Source: Pseudovirgaria hyperparasitica
Taxonomy: Eukaryota; Ascomycota; Dothideomycetes; Acrospermales; Acrospermaceae
Reading direction: 5' to 3'
Assembly (NCBI RefSeq): GCF_010093815.1
Contig: NW_022985549.1
Span: 1,686,178 to 1,750,177 of the forward strand
DNA: 64,000 nucleotides
The position numbers were made by a program, and so were the translations under genes. How positions within the stretch are numbered: the stretch's first letter is position 1; every line of letters starts with the position of its first letter. The notes beneath the pieces are model-generated. The model did not search any database, was not told where the DNA came from, and was given only the letters and a program-made list of their open reading frames with translations. Below, piece after piece: positions 45,107-57,422 of the stretch.

Positions 45107-48100
45107 TCACATATACCTCTCCCGATCTCCCTCCCACCCCGGCTGCAACCTCCCCCCATCCACCCCCCCAAACCCAAACCCACTCCCATACCTCCCCCCA
45201 ACCTCCACCACCCGCACCCCCTCCAACCTCGCCCCATCCCCACCCACAGCCCACAAACTCAGCCCCAGCAGATTCTCCCCCCGAAGATTCAGAATCCCCG
45301 GTGGAACAGGAAAGACACTCTGCGGGCCGATATGCGGGACATAATGCCCGTACTGGTATCCATTGACAAATAACTGCACACGAGCTAGTGTACTCGCGGG
45401 AGCTGTGAGGGCGATGCCTAGTGGCACGTCCATGTCGCTGGGGATGTCGAGATGGAAGGTTGTGCTGTACCATGCTATGCCGGCTGTGGATAGGCCGGTT
45501 ACTGGGGAGCCGGAGGCCCAGGTTGTTGTGTTGAAGCCGGGGAGGTGCCAGCCTGTGGTGATGCGGTTAGTACTCGGATGGAGGATGGATGGGATGGGGT
45601 GGGTTGTTGGATATAATCGTACCTTTGCGTTCGCCGTATAGACCGCCCTCATTCATCGGTCCGCGGATAGGGTCGATGTTTGCTTCGCCGCCTGCGTTTC
45701 CCTGGATCTTCCATGTTATCGATGATGCGTTTGAGGGTGATAGTGTGGCGGACAGCAGTCCACGCGGGTTCTGTGGGCCGGAAGGCCCGACGCTGAGTTG
45801 GTCATGGCCGGTGTAATCCGTGACGAGCGTGACGACGTTTCTCCCACGCGTAGCGCTCTCAGCCAAATCCAGCACCGCAGAAGTCGTCGCGAGCGATGCA
45901 TTTCCAGCTGCGCTGCCGACGTAGACGCCATTCAAGAAGGCGGAGAAGCCGGTGGAACTTCCGCCGTTGACGGTGATGTTCAACGAGTTTGCCGGGCCGG
46001 CGAAAGTGCCCCTGTAGAGCTTGATGCCGCTGTGATAGCCGTAGTCGGTCGAGTATAGCACGGGGTATGATATGGGTTTCACGGGTGATAAGGTGGTGTT
46101 CTTATCGCAGACCGTCCATGTCGTGTCGTCATATCCAGGGTCTGCTTCGGGGAGGCTATCTGCGACGCGCCAACTGTCGAGGGTCGGTAAGTCAAAAGTA
46201 TGACCCTGTATACCATCGATGTTGGCAACGAGTGCGCCATAGGAAGTACGGATAGTGGGTAGAACAGCGCCGTTCCAGGATATGCTATCAATGTACGAGG
46301 AGGGGGGAAACACCTCAATTGTCGTGTCGTTTACGACGTCTCCGACCACATGGACGGTAGATCCAGATATGGATGCACTACGAACGAGGTAGGGACCAAG
46401 AACAAAGATCTGGTCTGCGGGTTTCGGGTTCGGATTTATGGTGGTGACGGGCGCGAAGAACGTGTAGGCTGTCGGGATGTCGAGCAGGTACACCACGAGG
46501 CCATTCTTGAACTTGACGATAGTTGCACCTGCAGGCTGAGTGTATACGAACCTCGTGTAGGCATTTGTGGTGTTTGCCTTGACACTGTTGAAGTCTGTCT
46601 GGGCGCCGAATATGTCGAATTGCAGATCTTGATAGGTGTCCTTGAAAGCAAATTCTCCGACTTGCCCCTGTTTGAGATACATCGCCACTACTGGCGTTTC
46701 GTAGTCTGCGTACGAAATGACTTCCGCGGTGGAATACAAGAAGGTGATGTCTGAACTAATCCGATAGTCTGTGACGACAAACCTTGACTGCCGGCCTGCG
46801 AGCTGCATGCTAGGGATAGCAACATCGCCGAGCGTCGTTTTCACTTGTATAGCGAAATTGGTGGTAGCCCTAGACTTCGAATTGTTGTTTTCGGCAAGGT
46901 AGAATCCGGCGCTCGTAGAAGGGTTCCGCAGAACCCATGTGAATATCGCTGTCGTATTTACCGCGTTACCCGTACCATTGCTTTCCATCACTGTACTCAG
47001 GAGATCCTTACTGACGCGCGTGAAGAGACTGATGAGTCGAGTATGTTTGAATTTGTCTTGAATCTCTCTCGTTTCGCGCAGTGGTGCAGAGTAGTCGTAA
47101 GAGGTGAATACCTGAGTCGATCGTCAGCAGGGAACAATATGATTATGCTTAGATATCTCCATACCACCGGTGCTGCACTACTGCCCCAATTCGTACCACC
47201 GTAAGCCATATAGATGTTGAAGAGTGTCGTTTTCTGACCGATGACTGACTTGTAGTACACATCTGCAAACTCTGTGCTGTGTTCGGCCAGGCAGTCATCA
47301 TACACTTTTCCTCCCCAAGGTTGGAAGTATCCACCTTCAAACTCGGCCAAATAGCTTGGTCTTTACACTAGTCAGGAAAGATGCAATACGGCTGGACTGC
47401 CTATGCACTCACTGTGTAAACGAGTAGTTGCTGAACCATTGGTGGTAGGTCCTGACCTGGGATTATTGAGTCCGAATGCGCGGTCAATTCTAACATGAAG
47501 GGGATCCTTACCAGATTGAAACCGGTATCAAGATTATCACTACAACCAAGACCTCCCGGGTAGCTACGTGTTATTTAGCATCATCTTCGCAATTTGTAGT
47601 CGATGCTTTGACTCGTGCATACCTATCCAAGCCGTAGACGTCAACAGCACCACCTACGTTGTTATAATCCGTACTCCATGAGACAGCTCGCATCCCCTTC
47701 TGGATTTTTTCATTAGAATCGTTCATCAAGAACCGTCATGATGGGTTATATGAAGTCCTACCTCGTTGTGTGTCAGTGGAACAACAATCCCTTGCTCCCT
47801 GAACGCTGTCTTCAACTGCTCCATATACAGACTACAGGCCATCAGCGAGGTCATTAGTACAGATCTTAGTCTCTGGATGACTTACACGGCCGAACTATTT
47901 GCATTATACGATGTCTCCTGAAACTCATTCTCAATCTGAGTGAGTATGATAGGTCCACCATTCGTGATCTGATTGCGCTCCAAGATTGGCCCAATGGCAG
48001 CCACCCACTCGGACCATGCCAACCGATAATTCTCGTCATTCGTGCGATACTTTCCACCGGAGCCATTCGTCGTCCAGAGCGCGTATCCTCCTGCAGAAGT

Positions 48101-48642
48101 CTCTGCATTGCTGAAGACAACTTCAGCTACGACTCCTATAGGAGTGAAACCACACAACTCACCAGTAGGGGCCAGGACGAGCAATGACGTAGAGCCCGGA
48201 CTGCTTAGCCAGGTCAAGGAGATGCTGGACATCTTTGCCCGGACTTTCAAAGTCATATACGCCTCTGCTCGGCGAGTGATATGACCAGAAGAAATAAATG
48301 CTGAGAGACACACTGTTAAGGAGCCTGCGTACGATATAATCGCGATCTTACCTCACTGTATTGAGACCATTCTGACGTCTTCAAGTAAGTTTCACGAAGA
48401 ACAAGAGAGACGCACAATGCGAGCTAGATGCTTACAGCCTTGAATTTCTGAAAGACATCCAGCCATAACTCAGGCACCGGCAGTCGCTGATAATGGAATT
48501 CGCCAGAGAATATAAAGACTCGCTCATCATTGATCAGTAGACTGTCAGAATCCCAGGTAACGACCTTTTGGTAGCCATTGTCAGTGGCGTAAGCGGCTAT
48601 CAGTAATCCTTGCAGCACCGCAAGAAAGCTGTGAAGATACAT
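45107..48642 (-). CDS. Secreted GH35 beta-galactosidase (LacA type)
   Basis: The gene is split by about ten short introns; the coding span runs from the ATG at 48642 to the stop at 45107, roughly 1,000 aa as is usual for fungal LacA enzymes. A signal peptide ([19 protein letters not shown]) opens it. The GH35 barrel shows [64 protein letters not shown] with the acid/base Glu, [15 protein letters not shown] with the nucleophile Glu and MAYGGTNWG. Beta-sandwich and galactose-binding-like domains fill the C-terminal half (45107-46991). It should cleave terminal beta-galactosides of plant cell-wall glycans or lactose outside the cell. A few internal exon borders between 46995 and 47880 remain unresolved. 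Confidence 0.9.
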
Positions 48643-49165
48643 TGTAGTGGATTTGGTTGGACTTCATCAGTATAGCCAAACTTCCATAGCTAGGTAGATA
48701 TAACCAAGCACATGTAACCAGTGCCGCACACGTCTTACGATGAACATCCAATTCACGATAGATCGCCGAATGTACGTGAGTATACGCTAGATTGCTTCTA
48801 GCTCGAGCGAGGTAGCAATTGTCCCGTCAATGAGAAGCATAGGCCCGGCTAAAGCGATATGAGCGAATTGAAGCCCCCGGGATCTAGCGCTATTTCATAC
48901 GATCTGCGACGGGGTCACTCGGGAGAATGGGGCCGAACGGGACATGATCCACCGATCGGGATACTGCAGTCAATAATCAGTCACCACATAAATAAAAGCT
49001 TCCAAGATAGCGAGTTGCTGCAGGATACGCCGGAGCCAAAGGCCGCCGGACGGTTCATCATTGCATTGCCTTTATAGTCTGTGGAACCGCCATAACCCTT
49101 CGAATGCCTCGAAGAGAGGGTCCAAGTTGACCCTGGTCTGTCCCCGACTTTGTCCACAATTCCCA
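48643..49165. other. Intergenic
   Basis: No gene seen. It contains the beta-galactosidase promoter on its left side and the NOT2 3' end on its right. Confidence 0.45.
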
Positions 49166-51062
49166 CTACATAGGCGCGGCTGGACTTTGTTGTGCATGAC
49201 GCTGATCTAGATCATCATAATTGAGCTCGAACTGCCTCTGCTATATGTTAGTACGGGTAAAAGTCTACGTAAGGTAGGACTGGTCTTACCCTCTCTTTTC
49301 TCCAGTTCATGACGTCAAAGAAGATATACCAACCATTCTCGTGCTTATCCGAGATGCGCTGTGGTGCTGGCAAGTCCGGATCCTTCATCATCCACTGTCG
49401 CTGTCCCTTGTGCCACCGCCAATCGCGATTGTACCTAGAATACTGTAAGCACTTGTAGGGCCCCGTAAGGCACAAAGAGGTAACTTACAGTTCGCCTGCT
49501 GCGAATTCTTGCATGATGTCGCGGGGAAATTGATAGAAGATAGCCAGTAGCGTTTCTGGAGAGAAGCTTGACATCTTTTGGGAGAGTGGCGGTACATTGT
49601 TGACCGTATATGCCGGAGGGAGCGAGAAGTCTGGTATGACGGGCCTTGTTACATCCGAAAAAGGTGAACCGAAAGTTGGATATAGAGGGGAGTTGCTGTC
49701 TAGGTCAGCAGATGTCAATGTTCGCTAGAAATACTCACTCAGGTCGATTCAACTCTAGTCCGAGTGCTGTAAGATCCTGCCCCGCTGCTAAGGCTGAATG
49801 ATCAGGGCCGTGTTCCGATATCATAGCTAGCAGACCAGGTAACCCGAATCGCTCGCTCTCCGTCATATCTGTCAATCGTTTATGCCGCGCCGGTACAGTT
49901 TCTTGGTCAAGATTGTCGGGTCCAAAACTTTGATCGAGAGGATATTGCTGCGAGCGCGCTCCTATAGGCTGCTGTGCAGGGTCTCGGTAGCCTGTATTTC
50001 TGAACGGTAATCCTAACGGCGCACCTTGCGCTCCGAAGAGTTGCATTCCACTAGCCCCTTGAAGTGCCCGTGATAGTCCATTCCTGTCATCTGTGTGTGG
50101 TCTCGTTCCTGCTCCTCTACTATCACCAACTGCAGAGGCTATTGATCGTTCGTGTTGGCTATCGCTGGGACTCGACAAGCCGTTTCTTGATTGTCCGAGA
50201 TTGGGAAATGGACTGCTCGATCCACCGAACTCCGAACCCTGGCCTATAACAGAGCGTCTCTCTTGCAACATGTCACCATTACCGCCAGCTCCGCCCAGAG
50301 GAGGAAACTCTTCAACGTTGCCGGTCTGAGGCTGCGAGCCACCAGCCAACTGTCCGATGCTCCCTTGTGCGCCAAAGCGAAAGTCCTCGCCTGAGCTCCG
50401 GAATCGTGAGGACGATTGGTGTTCATCGTGTGGAGCGGTGTCGTGTTGTTGCACCTGCTGTACGCTCGACTGTGCATTCTGGCCTTGCGGTCGCTGAACG
50501 GGCGTGTGTTGCGACATGCGCAGACTCGGGTTGGCTCCCCATAATTGAGATGAGCTTTGTTGTTGCTGAGATTGAGGCGCGCCGCCTAAGGATGGAAATT
50601 CTCTATGATCATTGACTTTCAGTGATGCGCTCGAAGTTACTGCCATGCCGAGAGTATGATGCCGAAAGATGGAACTTACGATAGATCTAGAGGTGCTTGT
50701 GATTGATTCCCTCCTATTGTTTGCGCAAAGTTTGTACGTGATTGCCCCGACGAAAGACCAGGCGCACCTCCCATGGGCATTCCCCCAAAGCCCCATCCTG
50801 AGTTGTTGTTCCCACCACTTAGCTTGCCATTCTGCAACCTGCCGCTTCCTAGCAATGGGCCTCTGCTGCCATTCGGTTGTGGAGCACCATATACATTCCC
50901 CGGTATGGCTCGCATCGATTGGGGTCCAGGGCCTGGGAGTATCTTGCATTAGCGAAAGCTCAAGGTTTGTTCGTCAAGCTACGGGTGCCACGAGAGCACA
51001 TGCGTGGTTGCTAACAAGTCTGGCGTGCCAGCTGCAGGTTGTCACTGACCTGTGCGATTCAT
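49166..51062 (-). CDS. NOT2: CCR4-NOT complex subunit NOT2
   Basis: Six exons are inferred: 51062-51050, 50932-50680, 50602-49739, 49695-49489, 49434-49290 and 49240-49166; 518 aa. The first coding exon is only 13 nt (MNRT plus one base). A Gly/Asn/Gln-rich disordered N-terminal half contains NGKLSGGNNN, NFAQTIGG and EFPSLGG/EFPPLGG motifs. The NOT box occupies the end: YPTFGSPFSD, LAIFYQFPRDIMQEFAAGEL, YNRDWRWHK, WMMKDPDL and GWYIFFDVMNWRKER. NOT2 binds NOT1 and NOT3/5 in the deadenylase complex that controls mRNA decay and transcription. Start and exons 1-2 rest on splice consensus plus the conserved N-terminal block. Confidence 0.92.
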
Positions 51063-51303
51063 GATGGTGTAGATCAGATAGGTGAAGATATCCTATGAGT
51101 CTGGGGCCGTTGCAACTCCTATGATCGGGTTGCTATAGTTGATCAATTGCTATACAAGCAGCTCGCCGTGCCAGGTGAAGTCGTAGGTCCGTCCGCCGCC
51201 TCGCGCGCCTGCACCCCGGTAGAACTCCGGTTATCCCCAGCTGTCTGTAAAAAGAAGGCGCGACGATGAATCGATCTTCACGATTTATCAACATCAGCTC
51301 ATC

Positions 51304-52287
51304 ATGGCAACGCTCAGTATCTCGCGCGCGATGCGCTTTACAAATCAATCTGGTAGTAATGTCGAGCCTTTATTGCCATTCCTTTTCCCTCCTTTCGGCT
51401 GCGGCGGGCAGCCAATTCGAATCAGCTCTCACCCTTTCTCAACATCAAGCTCCAAAGCCTATCCCCGACCCCGTCGCACTCGAGAGAACAACAAACTGCG
51501 AGGCATGTCTGCGCTACGGTCTACTGGGCTCAATGGGAAGAGGCTATCTGTGGAGAAGGAGCTTCGAGGGATTTTGCCTGTTCCCGTGGAACCTAAGAAA
51601 GATCGATATCTGAAGCATAATATAAACGAGGAAGGAGTCAATCCTAACCATCCGCTCTGGGGATTCTTCAACCCAGCCAAGACATTCTCGGCCAAACCCC
51701 ATGAAGATCATGCTCATGGTAGGTCTTAGACTCTCTCCAGACGCGAAAACAGCTGCGGAACTGATTTCGCAATCTTCAGGGAATCCATGGCACCCGGATC
51801 AGCTCCGTATCAAATCATTTGACGATATGCACAAGATATGGTGGATGTGCGTGAAAGACTTGAATCGTATGGCAACCGAAGAAGGCGAGAGACTACGTCT
51901 CAATCTCCAATTCGGTGACAAGGAGATGCGTGAAAGACAAATCCACGTTCGTACCAGGATTGAACTCTTCTGATTCCGAACTCTGCTAAACGTGACTCTC
52001 AGGTGAGGAGAACCATGTCGAACATCAAGCAAGTACTACGAGAGCGACATTATTCGTGGTTAGAGGCGAAGGAACTCGTACGACAAAACCCAGCACTAGG
52101 AGTACCTGATAAACGTGTGCGTAAATTTGATTGAGTCGCACATGGAACAGACACTGACCAGCTGCAGATGTATGAGGATGAGGACGAGAATGATTACTGG
52201 GAAGACGAAGCGGAAGAGAACGGAGCCGTTACCGACGAACAAAACATGAACAATAATACCACGAAGACTCAGCAGCAGCAGGCCTAA
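51304..52287 (+). CDS. MRPL4: Mitochondrial large-subunit ribosomal protein uL29m (MRPL4)
   Basis: Four exons, 51304-51718, 51780-51946, 52003-52116 and 52168-52287, give 271 aa. The N-terminus (MATLSISRAMRFTNQ) is a basic presequence; an extra intron between about 51350 and 51410 is possible and would shorten it. The family core is GVNPNHPLWGFF, GNPWHPDQLRIKSFDDMHKIWWMCVKDLNR, VRRTMSNIKQVLRERHYSWLEA and the C-terminal acidic tail. It binds the exit-tunnel region of the mitochondrial ribosome, as bacterial L29 does. The C-terminal Asp/Glu/Asn/Gln-rich tail is disordered. Confidence 0.92.
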
Positions 52288-52842
52288 ACGCATATATAAC
52301 TGTCTGTAGAGAAGTTGCCAAGGCCAACCGACATGTATCCATAAACACGATTCCGACGTTACGTTGGCACTGTATATTATTTTGTCTCCGGAAGATGAAC
52401 AATCTAGTAGATGTATGGAAACAGTAAGATAGTCTCCGTCACCGGAAATGCACTCAAACATATTCAACACCTCTAGTATACGTTCACAGTGACAGGATGC
52501 AAGGAGCTGCTATCACAAACAGAACTCATTCTGAGTGGCTGTCATTATCTTTCAGCTTTGCAATTCCTAATACACCTGATCAAAGGATTTGTACATTTTA
52601 TGCCCAGGTGGATCTATGCTCAAGCTATCTACAAGTGGGGGCATGGATCCATGCAAGGTGGGACATTAGGGGAGATCGTGCCCTTGGCAGAGGCCGCGGG
52701 TACTATTAGCAGCGCGGGGCAAGGAGCTTCAGCACACCGCAACAACATAACTGCTCCCACAGCTCTTCTTCACTTCAATTCTATTTTCATACACTCCTCC
52801 TACCTACGTACAACTCGAGGTTCGAAAGACCGTGTCATCATT
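52288..52842. other. Intergenic upstream of GDI1
   Basis: No gene seen in about 555 bp; it serves as the GDI1 promoter and leader. Confidence 0.45.
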
Positions 52843-54606
52843 ATGGACGAGATTGCGCCAGAATACGACGTCGTAGTCCTTGGGACTGGTACGCTTTCCC
52901 CCACTGCTTCTCAATCATCGCTGTCTTCTAACACATCCATCCAACACAGGTCTCACGGAATGTGTTCTCTCAGGGTCAGCTTCTTACTCCTCTATGACTA
53001 TACCTCAACTGATTTCCTTTGCAGCGTTCTTAGCGTAAAAGGCAAGAAGGTCCTGCATATTGACAGGAACGACCATTACGGAGGGTACGTCGCTATAGTA
53101 CTAGCATAGATGCATGACCCTGACTGAAGGATAGCGAGGCCGCGTCAGTCAACATCGAAGCAGTATGTCCATCCCTCTTTGTGTCCCGATCACGCTCTGA
53201 CAAGATGGTAGCTTTACAAGAAATACGGAAACTACAACAAGGGCGAAGAACCATGGAAGAAATATGGGCGTGCGAACGATTGGAATATAGATCTTGTTCC
53301 TAAACTCCTTATGGCGAATGGAGAGCTCACCAATATTCTTGTTTCGACCGATGTGACAAGATACCTCGAATTCAAGCAAATTGCCGGAAGCTACGTTCAA
53401 CAGGGCAACGGAGCCAAAGCTACTGTGGCCAAGGTCCCCTCCGATGCGGGTGAAGCATTGAGGTCTTCACTCATGGGCATTTTCGAGAAGAGACGTGCCA
53501 GAAACTTCTTGGAGTGGGTCGGTGCATACAAAGAGGACGACCCTGCTACACACAAAGGTAGAGTAAGAGACATAGCATGCAGAGTATTTACTGATTGGGC
53601 TAGGAATGAACTTGAACGACATCACCATGAAGGACGTCTACGATAAGTTCGGATTGGAACCAAACACTCGAGACTTCGTTGGCCACTCGATGGCACTGTT
53701 CACAACGGATGATTACCTGAACCAGAAGGGTATGGCACAGGATGCTGTTCAACGTATTCGCCTATACGTTAACTCGATGGCTCGATACGGAAAATCGCCG
53801 TACATCTATCCTCTATACGGCCTCGGTGAACTTCCGCAAGGATTTGCTCGCCTTTCTGCCATTTACGGCGGAACCTACATGCTCAATACGGACGTTGACG
53901 AGTTCCTGTATGATGGCGGCAAAGTGTCGGGCATCAAAGCTACTATGAAAGAGCGGGACCAACCTGGGGAGGGCATGAAGTTTGAAACCAAGTGCAAGAA
54001 GATCATAGCAGACCCTTCATACTTCTCCGATAAGGTTCAGGTAACTGGACACCTCATTAAGGCCATCTGCATACTTGATCACCCAGTCCCGAATACTGAC
54101 AACAGTGATTCATTCCAACTGATCATCCCCCAGTCCCAGGTTGGTCGCAAACACGGTACGTATATCCTAAATGGTCGCGTGGGCGCTGGCTGATATCTGC
54201 AGACATCTATGTTGCGTGTGTCTCGTCTGCACACAGCGTCTGTCCTAAGGGTTACTACATTGCTATTGTCTCGACGATTGCGGAAGGAGACAGCAACCAC
54301 CACCTTGAACTACAGGCTGGCTTTGACAGGCTTGGCAAGATAGAGGAGAAATTCATGGGACCATCCATCCCACTTTATGCCCCTAAGGAGGATGGCACGT
54401 CCGACAATATATTCATCTCAAAGAGCTATGATGCTACGAGTCATTTTGAGACCACAACAGGTATGGAGCTCTTGTCATCAGCTAAATTTGATGAGTGTTG
54501 GACTGACTGTATACTAGATGACATCCGAGACATCTACAACCGAGCTGAGGGTGAGGAATTGAAGGTCGAGGGACTGAGAGAAGGACAGAACCTGGCCGCG
54601 GAATGA
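52843..54606 (+). CDS. GDI1: Rab GDP-dissociation inhibitor
   Basis: Eight exons are inferred: 52843-52888, 52950-52974, 53025-53084, 53135-53162, 53212-53557, 53604-54155, 54203-54460 and 54518-54606; they join into 467 aa, the usual GDI length. The FAD-fold-like N-terminus reads MDEIAPEYDVVVLGTGLTEC, then KKVLHIDRNDHYGG. SCR blocks follow: KLLMANGELTNILVSTDVTRYLEFK, SSLMGIFEKRR, FVGHSMALFTTDDYL, YGKSPYIYPLYGLGELPQGFARLSAIYGG and QVGRKHDIYVACVSSAH. GDI extracts GDP-bound prenylated Rab proteins from membranes and recycles them through the cytosol. The 25- and 28-nt exons are unusually small. Confidence 0.95.
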
Positions 54607-55555
54607 TTTGTTGCATTGTGATTGCTATGTTGATATTGTGAACTCGGGCACTGCACGAGAGAAGTAGATTGCGCATCGAATTTTTCATCGTGACTTGGTC
54701 GGACTTCTGGGCCGCATACCTATCCGTGTGCCACGACAGGAAAACAAATGAAACCTATAAATGCAGTGTCTTCCGTAACGACTTTGATGTGGCTTATGCA
54801 GATTATCTGCACGACCTTGATGATTTGTGAGATACTAATAGATCTGACCGATAGACACTTTGATGCGATTTCTAGTGGTGTTCAGGCGCGCTTGTATCAT
54901 TCTTAAGTGAGTGCTAGTAGTAGCATCAGCCAGTACAAGACGTGGTTGTTAGAATGGCTGTTGGAATCCCAGACTCGGCGAGATGTTTCCCTGATGGCAT
55001 ATCCCCGCATGCATGGCAACGCGGGAAGGGGAAATAGGAGGCTTTGTTTGGGCGGCACCCGGTAAACAGAGTGTGATGATGCAGGTCGATAACACTCACT
55101 TAACAGCTCAGAGCTGCGTCTGAAACCACTGCGACCGCCTTTTCGTCTGCCCAACTCCACTTCTCTCTCTTTACTTTCCACCTCCACTCTTCGTCGTCGT
55201 ATAATCGAATACACTCGCTCTCCTATCAATTGATTCGTATTCCTCAATCATTACAGTACTTGTTGTTCATACCTGTCGTGTTCCGCCAATCGACGAAATT
55301 TGGTGGCGCAACACCAGCCACCTCTCCAAGAAAGTTGATCTGTGCACTCAGAAGAGCTCAGAGCACCCGTCCAGAGTCCGCGTCAACACCACTGGAACTT
55401 CCAGGTTATCTTTGAAGCCACGATACCAACCACCACAATAATTTCCCTCCCAGCCCTTCACCACGGCGGAATCAGCCTCTCCTCGAAGTCACCGCAGGTC
55501 TTTTAATCCTCCTGCGCGCTCGACTAGCCACCAAGCCCATTTCCCCTCCCTCAAG
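54607..55555. other. Intergenic with CT-rich leader
   Basis: No gene seen in about 950 bp. Pyrimidine-rich runs near 55150-55190 and 55510-55550 lie just upstream of the next ATG, as in strongly expressed filamentous-fungal promoters. Confidence 0.45.
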
Positions 55556-56696
55556 ATGTTCTTCAAACGACGCTCACGCTCCAACTCGAATACTTATCTC
55601 GACGAGTCGTCTCCGCGTGATCGCTCCCAGTCCTACGATCAGCAATACCACAACGACAAGTACGATCGTCCAGACTCCTCGAAGCACAACGCCCAAGACT
55701 TTGACGACGCCAGCGAGGACGCCGAGAAAGAGATGTACGCTCGTCAACACGGCCCTCAGGACGCGTATGGCTCCCCTCGAGGACCACACCCTAGCATCAA
55801 CGGCGCAGCTCATAATGCATTGCCAATGCACAACTTAACCTCAGCGCCCGCTCCATTGAACCCCGCCAATGCGCTGAAGGTGGAGACGGCCCCTGACCTC
55901 CTAACAAGAGCTTTCAATGAGGCACTCCGTCCTCAATTGGATAAGATCCAGCAATTGGAGACTCAGGTCGCCGATATGCAGCAATGGATAGCCGATCTAG
56001 AAGCGCAGAGACAGGAAATGCACGAGTGGATCGACAAGAGAGGCCTACGACCAGGTATATTAAAAGCCCTCAAGAAATCGCCCATAACATACACTGACAG
56101 CCATAGATGTTCCTCTCTCGATTGCTAAGAGTATGGACACATCCTCATCTGCATCCGCACAGGCACTGTCAACACAGCTTGATCGCAAGATCACAATAGT
56201 CAACTTCGACCTCCATCGCCTTCAAGATGACCTGAACTCGTCACTCAGCACTTCCCACTTCGCCGCAGCCATGTTGAAATTCATTCCCGATATCGCTCGT
56301 CTCTCCTCTCTTCCGACTGGTCCTCGTCTAGGATTCGATCTCCTTCTCAAACTTGGCGGCAATCTGAATGCGCATGGTGGTCTAGACTCGGGCGACCCGG
56401 ATGACACTCGTGCTCGCAAAGACTTCTATGCACGTCTTGATGCCGCAATGGTAGATATCGTTCGAGGTAGATTCAACGAGAACGAAGATTGGCCTGTCAG
56501 CAGGGAGATTAAGCGAATCGAAAAGACTGCACAATACCTGAAAGCGTTCGGTATCGAGCCTTACTTTCCAGAGACACTCGAGTTAATGCGGCACGAAGAG
56601 AGTTTCAACTCCCCCGGACCAGCAAGAGGAAGCACAGGTAATCTAGCTCCACAGTCGCCCATAGCGAATGGCACAACATCGCCACGATACCATTAA
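55556..56696 (+). CDS. Conserved fungal coiled-coil protein, function unknown
   Basis: Two exons, 55556-56054 and 56107-56696, give 362 aa. The first 90 residues are polar and disordered (FFKRRSRSNSNTY). A coiled coil follows at about residues 118-160 (LDKIQQLETQVADMQQWIADL). A second, helical part (about 185-310) has MLKFIPDIARLSSLPTGPR, a Gly-rich loop and WPVSREIKRIEKTAQYLKAFGIEPYFP, which look like a conserved folded unit. The tail is Ser/Pro-rich. No signal peptide or TM helix is seen, so it is probably cytosolic. I do not recognise a named family. Confidence 0.75.
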
Positions 56697-57422
56697 CCTG
56701 CGAACCTTTAAGGGCTTTCAACGAGTCTCTTGCTCTGCTTGTGTACCATCTCAATACTAACGACGTTACGAAAGATTTCTTTATGGGACTCTGGCTTCTG
56801 TATTCATGTATGGTCTTGGGTATGTCAACAGCACGTTGTCCTATTTTTCACCGCTAGGAGTGACGATGGTCGTGCAATCTCCTGCTTCTCGCAAGGCCGT
56901 GATCCAGGCTTGACGGTCGTATACCGTCTGTTATAATAGTCATGTAGCCTCGATAGGATCTGATATCCTACTATATGACCAGTAATGAAGAAAACGTACC
57001 TCTAAATTGGGTCCCGCATCGAAATAGATACTTCAAGTTTTCCAATCGCTATGAGATGTGATCGCTGTGAGACGTTCTCGTGAAACTAGGAGGCTGCGCA
57101 AGGACTTTGATAACAGCGACCTCAGGCAGGAAAGGTTGTTCTTGGCGTTGCGGCCTTGACCCACTCGCATCGTGGCCGGTTCCTACACAGACAGCATAAT
57201 AGACGTCAAATTGGTTCGAAGGAGCTTGTAAGAGCCTCTAATTATAACAACGTCGACATTTGGCCGATCTGACTACTACGCGTCAACTTGAGCGATCTCG
57301 AACACCCATAAACTTTGCGCTGCCCACGAATTGACCAGTGTCTGGGCTGGCGGGCTCGAATAGCCACGTCTTTGAATTTCCGCGCTTCCTAGATCCCACC
57401 CTGACCCTGACCAACAGCAACA
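56697..57422. other. Intergenic upstream of SEC27
   Basis: No gene seen. It contains the beta'-COP promoter. Confidence 0.45.
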